Source: Segetibacter aerophilus (GTDB taxonomy: Bacteria; Bacteroidota; Bacteroidia; Chitinophagales; Chitinophagaceae). Taken from it: a stretch of 64,000 bases of DNA. This document shows, piece after piece, positions 18,858 through 27,600 of this stretch. The notes under the pieces were generated by a model that was given only the letters and a program-made list of their open reading frames with translations, was not told the DNA's origin and made no database searches. How positions within the stretch are numbered: position 1 is the stretch's first letter; each line of letters begins with the position of its first letter. The DNA lies in contig NZ_BJYT01000011.1 in NCBI RefSeq assembly GCF_007991655.1, positions 62,001-126,000 on the forward strand. The letters run 5' to 3'. Both the position numbers and the translations under genes were made by a program.

Positions 18858-19928
18858 TTACACGCTGTCTTTTACACACCTGAAACCTAAATTATTACTG
18901 CCACTCCGCACCTCTCCTTTTCCCCTGCTCCCCGATCGATACCGGATACAATACTGATCGCTGCACAAAAAAGAACCGCCCCTTTGAACTCGCTTCACGG
19001 CGCCAGGCTCTTCAGGGTCGTAACTATCAGCAGGGCCTCTAGGATTATTTGTAGGGCTTTGGATGTAATAATCCGCACTATAAAAATCGTTGCACCACTC
19101 CCACACGTTCCCATCCATATCATACAATCCAAAGGGATTTGCCGCGTAGGATTTTACTGGCGCAATGCCGTCAAAACCGTCTTCTCCCGTATTTTTTTGA
19201 GGAAAATCTCCCTGGTAAATATTAGCTACCCACTTACCTCCAGGCTTCAGCTCGTCACCCCAATAATACTTTGAACTTGCCCTTCCTCCCCGGGCCGCAT
19301 ATTCCCATTCTGCTTCGGAGGGCAAACGCTTACCTGCCCATTTTGCATAAGCTGCAGCATCCTCGTAACTTATATGGATAGCGGGATAGTTTTCCAGGCC
19401 CTGAATTGAAGTATTAGGGCCAAGAGGGTGCTTCCAGTCGGCCCCCGCAACATAGCGCCACCACTGAAGGGGATTGTCTAAAGCAACTTTTTGTTGAGTA
19501 GGCGTAAATATAGCCGAACCCGGAACAAGGCTTTCCGCAGGCACACCAGGGTAATCTTTAGGATCTAACTTTTGCTCTGCGTTGGTAATATAATTGGTTG
19601 CCTTTACAAATTTCTCAAAGTCAGCATTAGTTACCTCATGTTCATCCATCAAAAAACCCTTTAGTGTTACCTTATGCACCAGTTGTGCATCCGGAAACAT
19701 TGGGTCCACAGTTCCCATTTCAAACGAACCCCCTGGGATCCAGACCATTTTGGCCGAAACAACTTCTACCTGCGAAGCGTTTGCCTTTGTGGAATCTGTT
19801 GTTACTGTAGGGATGTCGGATTGTGAATTTCCACAGCCGACAAAGCTAAACATCAAGATGCCTTGGACTATGCGGGAAACAACTTTCCTCCAGTTTAATG
19901 CTATTGGCTTTCTGATTTCTGCAACCAT
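18858..19928 (-). CDS. Exported formylglycine-generating enzyme (SUMF1 family)
   Basis: FGE oxidises a cysteine in sulfatases to formylglycine using oxygen and copper. The domain spans about residues 58–353: WIPGGSFEMG, DEHEVTNADFEKFV, RLPSEAEWEYAARGG, DMDGNVWEWCNDFY and the active-site segment RGGSFLCSDQYCIRYR, where Cys 322 and Cys 327 match the two catalytic cysteines of true FGE. The closing NNLGFRC is also typical. The N-terminus carries a lipoprotein signal ending in FVGC, so maturation would take place outside the cytoplasm. Structural SUMF1 relatives such as GldJ/GldK lack this Cys pair pattern. Two Cys-type sulfatase genes lie just downstream on the same strand, the expected clients. 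Confidence 0.9.
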   Translation of the reverse strand: MVAEIRKPIALNWRKVVSRIVQGILMFSFVGCGNSQSDIPTVTTDSTKANASQVEVVSAKMVWIPGGSFEMGTVDPMFPDAQLVHKVTLKGFLMDEHEVTNADFEKFVKATNYITNAEQKLDPKDYPGVPAESLVPGSAIFTPTQQKVALDNPLQWWRYVAGADWKHPLGPNTSIQGLENYPAIHISYEDAAAYAKWAGKRLPSEAEWEYAARGGRASSKYYWGDELKPGGKWVANIYQGDFPQKNTGEDGFDGIAPVKSYAANPFGLYDMDGNVWEWCNDFYSADYYIQSPTNNPRGPADSYDPEEPGAVKRVQRGGSFLCSDQYCIRYRSGSRGKGEVRSGSNNLGFRCVKDSV

Positions 19929-20381
19929 TATTCTAAATATTAACCTCTTTCAAACGATCTTTTGACAAGTTACAAAACCGGAAGCATGCCAATAAAAAAT
20001 TTCTTGTCACTTAGGCTTTTTGTCGTTTTGAAAGAAAGCCAGGGAAAACATTCATACTCTGTCGCACCAGGAAATAGCTTTTGCTCTTTTAACTTTCTTC
20101 ATCTTTTTCCCTGCCAATAAAAAGTTATGTTTGCAACCTAATTAATCTCAATATCCTCTAATCAACTTCTAGATATCCTGTCGATCTTTAAAACTGACCT
20201 AATCCAAGTTGTACTATTTAAAAACTCATCCTTATTAGTCAAAACTGTAATAACTAATGGAAACATTTTATTCGTTTTGATTTTCGCTTTGTCAAATTTT
20301 AGAAAGGGGATTAATTAGCATACATTATAATAATTTCTTATTTAGTAATATTGCTTTTCTCAAATTGCTTTAGCCAGCTAT
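19929..20381. other. Divergent spacer between the FGE and J-domain genes
   Basis: No gene is visible in this A+T-rich stretch, which must contain promoters for both divergent genes. A TATGTTTG word at 20126–20133 (plus strand) fits the Bacteroidota TAnnTTTG -7 element, but it lies about 250 bases from the J-domain start and no -33 TTTG is well placed, so I do not call it a promoter. Confidence 0.45.
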
Positions 20382-21317
20382 ATGATTAATTACTACACAG
20401 TTTTAGAAATAGACGAGAAAGCTTCTAAAGAACAGATAAGAGAAGCATATAAAAGAATATCACTTAAGGTTCACCCGGACAAAAATAACGGGGATGAATA
20501 TTATGTGGAGATTTTTAAAACTGTAAATGAAGCCCAGCAAATACTAACGGATGAGGCTAAAAGAGCAGCGTATGATGATGAACTACGACGATCATTTAAG
20601 TATCCTTTTGGCACCAGGGGAAATTTTTTAGGAATTAATTTTAATCTAAACAGAACCTGGATTTTTCTTTTCTCCTTAACAGCGGGCTTCTTGACTTTTG
20701 TTATACTTCTTCCGTCAACTGACTTAAAAGAACTTGAGCAGCAAAAAGCACTGATGGATCTTACTACCTCAAATTCTATTTTAAAACATCCTACGAAAGG
20801 TCAAAAGCAACAAACACCGCTTATTGCTTCGGCGAGCGAAACAGCAAGATTCGAAGCCCAAGGCCAACAATCGCGGGAAACACTGCCATTACTTAATCAA
20901 GGATCAACCGGACAAAATAGAAGCGCAGGAACAAAGGCGACTTTAGCAACACCGAGTGATGCAGAAGGAGTATCAGCTGACAGTTCTTCTGAGTTAGCAG
21001 ACGATCAACTGCTAGCAAACTTCGAAACGCCGTCTTTGCAACAAAATGTGACGTACTTAACTCAGTTGCAATTGTCAGAAATTTTGGAGCAGGTAAACGC
21101 GGTGAAAACGAGCGCCAATAATAAAATCAACTGTGTTAGAGTCTTAAAGACAAAAAAGAGCAATGTGGAGAATGCATTTGAAATAGCTACTTTCTTAAGA
21201 AGCAAAGGATACATTATTTCGGGCCGCGACATAGCATTTAGGGAGATAGAAGGCCTGGAGGTCAAAGAAAACGATCAATGCATTTGTGTCACGATTGGCT
21301 CATTTAACAGGAACTAA
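20382..21317 (+). CDS. Membrane-anchored J-domain protein
   Basis: An N-terminal J domain (about residues 2–68) carries the invariant HPD (31–33) needed to stimulate Hsp70 (DnaK) ATPase. One membrane helix follows at about 93–111, then a low-complexity Gln/Ser/Thr-rich linker (115–220) and a C-terminal region (about 224–311) with predicted helices and strands (VENAFEIATFLRSKGYIISG, CICVTIGSF). It lacks the zinc-finger and substrate domains of DnaJ. The topology would put the J domain in the cytoplasm and the C-terminal part in the periplasm. I do not recognise the C-terminal domain. It stands alone, convergent with a small membrane-protein gene. Confidence 0.82.
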   Translation: MINYYTVLEIDEKASKEQIREAYKRISLKVHPDKNNGDEYYVEIFKTVNEAQQILTDEAKRAAYDDELRRSFKYPFGTRGNFLGINFNLNRTWIFLFSLTAGFLTFVILLPSTDLKELEQQKALMDLTTSNSILKHPTKGQKQQTPLIASASETARFEAQGQQSRETLPLLNQGSTGQNRSAGTKATLATPSDAEGVSADSSSELADDQLLANFETPSLQQNVTYLTQLQLSEILEQVNAVKTSANNKINCVRVLKTKKSNVENAFEIATFLRSKGYIISGRDIAFREIEGLEVKENDQCICVTIGSFNRN

Positions 21318-21336
21318 AAAGGATTTCGCAAAGGCT

Positions 21337-21537
21337 CTACTTTGCGAAGTAATTTGCTAACAGGCGACCATAAACAATAAAGTAGGCAAGAGCGGTATAC
21401 CAAGTTCTGCAATAATTTTCAATAGCTATTTTGCCATACGTTAATCCTGCAATGACAACAATAACGATAGTCAAAAAGATTAGCAACACAATCCAGGCTA
21501 AGCTGAGGTAGAATGCAAGTTTCGGAACCAACACCAT
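21337..21537 (-). CDS. Small membrane protein of unknown function
   Basis: The 66-codon frame opens at ATG and encodes one strong hydrophobic helix (about residues 7–32) followed by an amphipathic aromatic-rich tail. No family is recognised. It lies tail-to-tail with the J-domain gene, 19 bases apart. Support is limited to composition and position, and the frame may be fortuitous. Confidence 0.4.
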   Translation of the reverse strand: MVLVPKLAFYLSLAWIVLLIFLTIVIVVIAGLTYGKIAIENYCRTWYTALAYFIVYGRLLANYFAK

Positions 21538-21633
21538 GTGTAGGTAACGTAAAATGGAAGTTGGTAAGTATTGGATAAGTTAGTTTTAAATGGTTTTGTT
21601 TTTGATGTTCTTGTCAAGGCGGCCCTACAACAA

Positions 21634-22060
21634 TTATTTTGATAGCGCGACCGCTGAGATAATGATAGCAATAATTGAAAGAGCTATACTCAACCAAACC
21701 ATCCAAGGTTTAATTTTCAGACTATCAATTTCTATATGTAAGTCTCTTATCTCCTTGTCTCTTCTTTTTTGCTCATCATCTTTTCCCCTTTCCTGGTTCT
21801 GCAAAAGAGTAGTAAAGCCACCCAATTTAAGAAACTCCCTACTTCAAACTTATGCCAGGAATTAACACCTACAATTAATTTGCTATCGCCGTATCCGGTA
21901 TCTACTTCAATCCATTTCGGTTTCAATCTTTCCATTTCAATAATCCAGTATTCAACAATGCTGCTGTTAATACCGTTTCTTTACAAATAATGCTGTCTCC
22001 AACAAGATGATCCTTCTGAAGGATGTGGTCAAGAATAATATCTGCCGGATGTCTTGTCAT
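21634..22060 (-). pseudogene. Frame-broken gene for a small coiled-coil, single-helix membrane protein
   Basis: Three consecutive minus-strand frames read as one protein. Frame A starts at ATG 22060 (MTRHPADIILDHILQKD) and is open to 21923. Frame B covers EYWIIEMERLKPKWIEVDT and VNSWHKFEVG. Frame C covers LKLGGFTTLLQNQER, a charged coiled coil (KRRDKEIRDLHIEIDSLK) and a terminal membrane helix. Adding one A in the TTAAC run near frame A codon 31 and one G in the GGG run after KFEVG joins all three into about 142 residues with no stop. Both breaks are single-base losses in short homopolymers, so either recent decay or sequencing error is possible. No functional family is recognised. Confidence 0.7.
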
Positions 22061-22237
22061 TCTATTAAGCAATTATTTTCGCTAAATTATCTGATCATCT
22101 CTTCTTAAAAAATTTTAATACGTCTTCAGCAACTTTAAGTGTTTTTGACGTGAGCAAAAATATTTTTTCTATTTGTTATTCGTTTTTTATTTTCATAAAA
22201 TAAATTATGGCTATTAAACTTATAACCTCTGTACTGC

Positions 22238-22507
22238 ATGACTGAGAAATTCCTCCTTTATCTTCCATTGATTACCTTTTCTGTTATTGCTGCCCTGGCT
22301 ATTCTGAAAGTGGTCATATTTATGCAGATCAAAAGCACGAATACAAAAAATGTTAACCTGCTTTATTATCCGATTGAAAATATCCGTTACACATCGAATG
22401 CAAAAAGAAAAAAGCTAAAGCTCTATCAAAACATACTTTCTGTGTTAATTATATTAATTCTTGTCTTTGGAGTTACAGACACAGTTATCAATCACAGATT
22501 TGATTGA
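22238..22507 (+). CDS. Small two-helix membrane protein of unknown function
   Basis: The 89-codon frame starts at ATG and encodes two membrane helices (about residues 8–30 and 64–82) joined by a Lys/Asn-rich basic loop, which by the positive-inside rule would be cytoplasmic. No family is recognised. It is divergent from the broken gene and has no close same-strand neighbour. Composition favours a real membrane protein, but there is no other support. Confidence 0.5.
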   Translation: MTEKFLLYLPLITFSVIAALAILKVVIFMQIKSTNTKNVNLLYYPIENIRYTSNAKRKKLKLYQNILSVLIILILVFGVTDTVINHRFD

Positions 22508-22862
22508 TAGTTCACGTATTTCATTAAGAACCCTAATTGTCTCTGCTCAATAAGCAATCATCATCCTTTAGTTCCTGCTCTATGTTCATAAGTAACCTTT
22601 TTGTACTACGGCGGGCGTGGAGAATAGGTTGGCAATTTGAAGAAGGTTAGGGCAAGATTTGCTTCACTGTTGTAAGTAATATTTAAGAAGAAAACATCTT
22701 TATTTTTTTGACTCTCCTCTTGAGATTTTGAAGTCTCGCTCAGCCTTTTTCTAAATGGTTATGATCTTTTCTAGAAAATGAATCCCTATTTCGTTCAAAG
22801 TATTTCGCATTCTGGCATCCTGTTTGCGCAACGATTGTTGGCCGATTAACGTCTATTCACCT
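22508..22862. other. Spacer upstream of the DUF4114 lipoprotein gene
   Basis: No gene, repeat copy or strong hairpin is visible. The frame of the next gene is open back to 22824, but the extra 13 codons do not belong to its lipoprotein signal. The promoter of the lipoprotein gene should lie near the end of this stretch. Confidence 0.45.
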
Positions 22863-23585
22863 ATGAAGATCATTTTGTCAGCGTTTACTGTTCTTATTAT
22901 TGCACTCAGTTGTAAAAAACCTCTAACTGAGCGGGTTCATTTCACATCTACCAGTTATCAAAACTTAGCAACTTTTGATAATACAGGAAAGCCAAATAAT
23001 CTAGAAGCTTCCGATGCTATTTCTTCAAATCTGCTATCTTTTATAACTACTACGCTTCCTGAAAATACAAATCTAGCAACTACGAATTCTGATTTGCTTA
23101 GCAGTAGTGCTATTGGGGATATTCCTATTCTGCAGAGATTAGATGTGTCTATAACCTTTGTATCAGAAGGTGCATCAAAAGCAAATGCATTCGCTTTTTA
23201 TACTTACCCAACTAGTAGCCCTCCTAAAGGTGCCAAGGACATAAAAACCATTACATATGTTTTTCCTAACGCAGGAGCTGGCACAACGTTGCAACGAGGC
23301 AATAAAGTCAAACTTGGAAGTTTCGAACCAGGAATTTCTATCGGTTTTGTTTTAATACAAGGAGCATGGGATGCAAATACTAAGAATTTAAATAACGGAG
23401 CAGTACATTTTTGTTCTAATGATGTTTTAAATCCTGAAGTGGACCCAAGGCTAAAAAAACATGCAGTATTAATTAATTATCCTTTAGAAAATAAAGTGTT
23501 AATTGGTTTTGAAGATCTGGATAGAACGCAAGGAAGTGATAATGATTTCAATGACCTCGTAATTTATGCAACAGTTACTCCGTAG
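22863..23585 (+). CDS. DUF4114-domain lipoprotein
   Basis: From the chosen ATG at 22863 the protein starts MKIILSAFTVLIIALSC, a clean lipoprotein signal with lipobox ALSC; the longer frame from 22824 would bury it behind a polar stretch. The C-terminal half contains the DUF4114 signature: a hydrophobic strand (ISIGFVLIQGAWD), and the closing FEDLDRTQGSDNDFNDLVIY, whose Asp/Asn cluster is typical of calcium-binding loops in extracellular proteins. DUF4114 is usually a module in larger adhesin or PEP-CTERM proteins; here it is nearly the whole mature protein of about 223 residues. The gene is isolated. Function is unknown. Confidence 0.78.
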   Translation: MKIILSAFTVLIIALSCKKPLTERVHFTSTSYQNLATFDNTGKPNNLEASDAISSNLLSFITTTLPENTNLATTNSDLLSSSAIGDIPILQRLDVSITFVSEGASKANAFAFYTYPTSSPPKGAKDIKTITYVFPNAGAGTTLQRGNKVKLGSFEPGISIGFVLIQGAWDANTKNLNNGAVHFCSNDVLNPEVDPRLKKHAVLINYPLENKVLIGFEDLDRTQGSDNDFNDLVIYATVTP

Positions 23586-23947
23586 GAACTAAGGTGTAAG
23601 AATTGTGACGACATCACATTTTAAGTATCCTATTTTATTTACAAGTAAGTAAACATCGCTAATAGTTATAAAAAGAGACGAGTACCAATAAGGTTAAAAT
23701 ATGTTTGCAGCCCTGAGAATTATCCAAAAGCTGTTTGTGGTAAGGACGGCAGCTAAAAAAGAAGCGAGATAAATTAGCTATGAAGCACCATTAGTAATCT
23801 TCTATCTTCAATAATACCACTAACGATTTGACTCGTTAATGTCCCTTATAACGCTGTCACTGAAAATGCATCATGCGTGATGGTTACAGTGGAAAGGCAA
23901 AACTCGAGTCTGTATAGAACAGCAATGTAGGGTGTGCAGTCCACGCC
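23586..23947. other. Convergent spacer with two inverted repeats
   Basis: No gene is visible. Two dyads lie here: TAACGA, six bases, TCGTTA at 23821–23838, and a nested one at 23858–23891 (outer CACTG/CAGTG, inner CATCA-TGCG-TGATG). Neither has a T run, so they are not textbook terminators, although they sit where convergent transcripts should end. Confidence 0.5.
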
Positions 23948-24589
23948 TTAGGTCTGCAGGTAAGGATTGAACTTCTTTTCATGTCCAATAGTGGACGATT
24001 CTCCATGCCCGGGATAGACAATGACATGATCGGGCAAAGGGAATAGTTGTTCTCTTATGCTTGCAAGTAATACCTCGTGATTACCTCCCGGCAAATCTGT
24101 ACGACCGATGCTTTGGTGGAAGAGAACATCTCCACCAATAAGGAAATTTTGTTCCGCGCAATAAAAACAAATACTACCGGGTGAATGGCCAGGAGCAAGC
24201 AAAACTTTCAAAACATGCTCGCCAATCTTTATAATATCATGCTGCTGAAGAAAGTGCAGTGGTCCTTCGTAATTATCAAAAGGTAGTCCCCACATTTTCC
24301 CTGATTGCGGACCAAAGTTTAGGACTTGCTCTTCATTTGGATGCAAAAACAATTCGAGCCCATACGTTTCGTACACCCATTTATTACCAAAAATATGATC
24401 GAGGTGGCAGTGGGTATTAAGCAGTTGAACGGGCAAGAGTTGCTCTTTTTCAATGAAGCTTTTTAGGGTTTGCTTTTCTTCTTCAAAGTAGCATCCAGGA
24501 TCGATAATTAGGGCCTCTTTCGCATTATTATAAAGTATATATGTATTGACTGAAACGGGGTTAAATTGAAAAATCTTAACTGTTAGCAT
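23948..24589 (-). CDS. MBL-fold metallo-hydrolase, glyoxalase II-like
   Basis: The 213-residue protein is a compact metallo-beta-lactamase fold. The metal motif THCHLDH (His 60, His 62, Asp 64, His 65) is complete, followed by GHSPGSICFY with the third-site His, GDVLFHQSIGRTDLPGG with the bridging Asp, and a final GHG His. The short length without the glyoxalase II C-terminal domain fits YcbL-type or persulfide-dioxygenase-like thioesterases. A thioester substrate such as S-lactoyl-glutathione analogues is plausible but not shown. It is divergent from the large outer-membrane gene at 24652, with a spacer of only about 60 bases. Confidence 0.9.
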   Translation of the reverse strand: MLTVKIFQFNPVSVNTYILYNNAKEALIIDPGCYFEEEKQTLKSFIEKEQLLPVQLLNTHCHLDHIFGNKWVYETYGLELFLHPNEEQVLNFGPQSGKMWGLPFDNYEGPLHFLQQHDIIKIGEHVLKVLLAPGHSPGSICFYCAEQNFLIGGDVLFHQSIGRTDLPGGNHEVLLASIREQLFPLPDHVIVYPGHGESSTIGHEKKFNPYLQT

Positions 24590-24651
24590 ATTCGTAAATT
24601 TAAGAGAATTACAATCTATTTATCTTAATTTTAAAGCTCTAAAGAACGGAT

Positions 24652-27600
24652 ATGCAAGATAACAGTATGAGTAACAGGGTTATTGCTTTTTTAGGTTTAT
24701 GTCTTTTTTGCTTTCAAGGAATATCACAGGTAAACTCGGTAGAATTCGGAAAAAACAGGATTCAACATAAAAAATTTATTTGGAAATTTTACGAGTCTCC
24801 AAACTTCAATACCTACTTTAACCAGGGAGGTCTTGAACTTGGAAAATTTGTTGCTCAGGCGGCAGAAAAAGAGTTGAAGTCTATTGAAACACAGATGGAA
24901 TACTCGCTCCAGAGGCAAATAAATATTGTGGTTTATAATAATTACAATGATTATCGCAGTACCAATATTGGCCTTGGAAACGAAATTATCAACAACGCAG
25001 GTGGTGGTCTTACAAAATTGGTTAATAATAAAATGATTGTCTATTTTAACGGCGATCATGCTAACCTAAATCTGCAGGTGCGGCAAGGCATTGCGCGGGT
25101 ACTTCTTGACAATCAGTTGTTTGGGGAAGACATAGGCGAATTTGCCAGCAACCAAGCTCTCCTTGACCTTCCTACATGGTTAACTGATGGCTATGTGAGT
25201 TACGTTGCCGAGAGATGGAGCACTAAAAAAGACGATGATCTAAAAAGTGCTATGCTCAGTGACAGCTATAAGAATTTCTACCAATTTGCCTTTGAAAAGC
25301 CCGAACTAGCCGGAGCAGCCTTTTGGTTTTATATCGAGGAAAAATACAAAAAGGAAAATGTTGCCTATTTTTTATACCTCGCCCGAATCTACAAAAGCTT
25401 AAATAGTGCGGCGCAGCGTATAGCTAAGAAGAAGTTCAAGGAGGTTTTAAAAGACTTCATGAGCTACGAGCAAGAGAAATATTATAAAGACATTCGTCAA
25501 CGCAGAAACGTTCCAAAGGGAACTGTATCTGTTGTTGAAGCAGTTTCTACAAAAAGGGATTTTTTTCGCTTCCAGGCTAACCCTAATCCAAGAAATCAAA
25601 GCTATGTTGTTGGCAAGTATAACAAGGGCATTTACTCTGTAGGCCTTTATGAAAACTACGAGCTTGCAGCTACTCTTTTAAAGTATGGCGTAAGAACCCA
25701 GAAGACTGATATCAATCCTACCTATCCTTTAATGGCCTGGGACGGAAAAGGAACCCGGGTAGCAGTTATCTATTGGGAGAATGGCAAAATTAAAATGTTT
25801 GTTTATGACGCTATTGCGCGTTACAAAAATTACAAGCAGGAAATTGAAGGCCTCGACCAGGTATTGGATGTGCAGTTCATGCTTGATGCAAACACGCTAT
25901 TGCTTACTGCTGTTAAGAACGGGCATACAGACATCTTTACTTTTAAAATAGAAAGTAAAAAACTAGAGCAATTGACGAACGATGTGTATGATGATCTTGA
26001 TGCATCGTTCGTGGCTTTTCCTAACAAGACAGGTATTATTTTCGCCAGTAACCGCCCCGGTCCTGAAGTAGTAACTTCTGATACTGCATTGCCTAGCAAT
26101 CACCGTTACAATATTTTTATGCTGGACTATATCACCAAACAGCAGATCACTCAGTTAACTAATCTTAAGTTTGGAAATGCCCGCTTCCCAATGCAGTACA
26201 ACGTAAATCATTTTACGTATGTTTCGGATGAAAATGGTGTTGGCAACAGGTGGGCCGGTTTCTTTACTACTCAACGGGAAGGTCTTGATACACTCTTTTA
26301 TATTGGTGATGAAGTTCTTCGAAACCCTTCTGATAAAGAGTTAGATTCAACGATGGTGGCGTGGCAGAAAAACGAACCGGACAGCATAAGCATGTTCCAG
26401 GTTACTAAAGACTCTACTTATACATTCCCTATAACCAATTATCAAAGCAGTCTCCTTGAAACAAGAATTGCAGGTGATCGTGGACAGGTGACAGAAGTAA
26501 CGCGGCAGGGTGACGACAAATTCTTATATAAATTAAGAGTTGACTCCACAGTCCTTCGTAAAAGAAACGTAAATGCAAGGCCTACCGATTACATGAGAAA
26601 GATGATGTCGGAAAGAAAGGCTGAAGAAGGGAAGGCAACTATTACTAACACTGTGGATACCACTACAGCTAGTGCGGGCTCTGTGTTCCAGAGTGAGTTT
26701 GAAAATGAGAAGAAGGACTCTCTAACGCGTGCTATGGAAGCAGTACCACGCCTTGTAGAGCAAGGAGTGTTGCAACGGTCTAAGCTGTTAAATTATCGAT
26801 GGAAGTTTAGTAACGATTATATTCTTGGAGGTGTCTCTAACAACATTCTAATCAACCGCTACCAGCCCTACTCTGGTGGAAATGGACCAATACAATTAGG
26901 TAACGGCTCTAACCTCAACTTTACTTTCCGTACAAGTGTGAGCGATTTGATGGAAGACATTAAGTTTACCGGGGGCTTCCGTTTGGGAACCAACCTTCGC
27001 GATAACGACTACCTTTTTGGATTTCAAAATTTTCGCAAACGCTTTGACTGGGGGCTAACTTACTACAGAACCAGCAACCACGATGCTGCAGGATTTGAAG
27101 GAACTAACCTCGCCTACAATGCCCAGTTCAACACTAACATTTACCAGTTTAACGGAAGTTATCCATTAAATGAAGTCAAAAGTTTCAGGTTGACGGTGGC
27201 CTATCGTCGTGATAGGATAATCATAAAGCCGACGCCGTATGTTAACGGGCAGCAGTTGCCACCAGACAGAAGAGGACTTGGTTTCCCGGACATATTATCG
27301 CAATATGCTTTGACCAGGCTTGAGTACGTGCATGATAATACGATTAACCCGACCATGAACATATGGCATGGCTTAAGGTATAAAGTGTACATGGATTTAA
27401 ACGCGCCGGTAAGCGGAGAGTCTGTGAAAAACAGCTACACTTACAACCTTGGCTTTGACGCAAGACATTATCTGCCGATCTATCGCAACTTCGTCTGGGC
27501 TACAAGAGCGGCAGCAGACTTTAGCTGGGGAAACCAAAAGTTGATTTATTATTTAGGTGGAGTTGATGGCTGGTTGTCTCCCAAGTTTAACAACGGCAAC

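Noticed and set aside
18858-19928. GldJ/GldK-type gliding or type IX secretion lipoprotein
   Set aside because: Both are SUMF1-like lipoproteins, but this one has the catalytic Cys pair in GGSFLCSDQYC and sits beside sulfatase genes, so FGE is the better call.
20126-20133. TATGTTTG as a -7 promoter element of the J-domain gene
   Set aside because: It is about 250 bases from the start and no TTTG -33 element lies at the expected spacing; the word is common in A+T-rich DNA.
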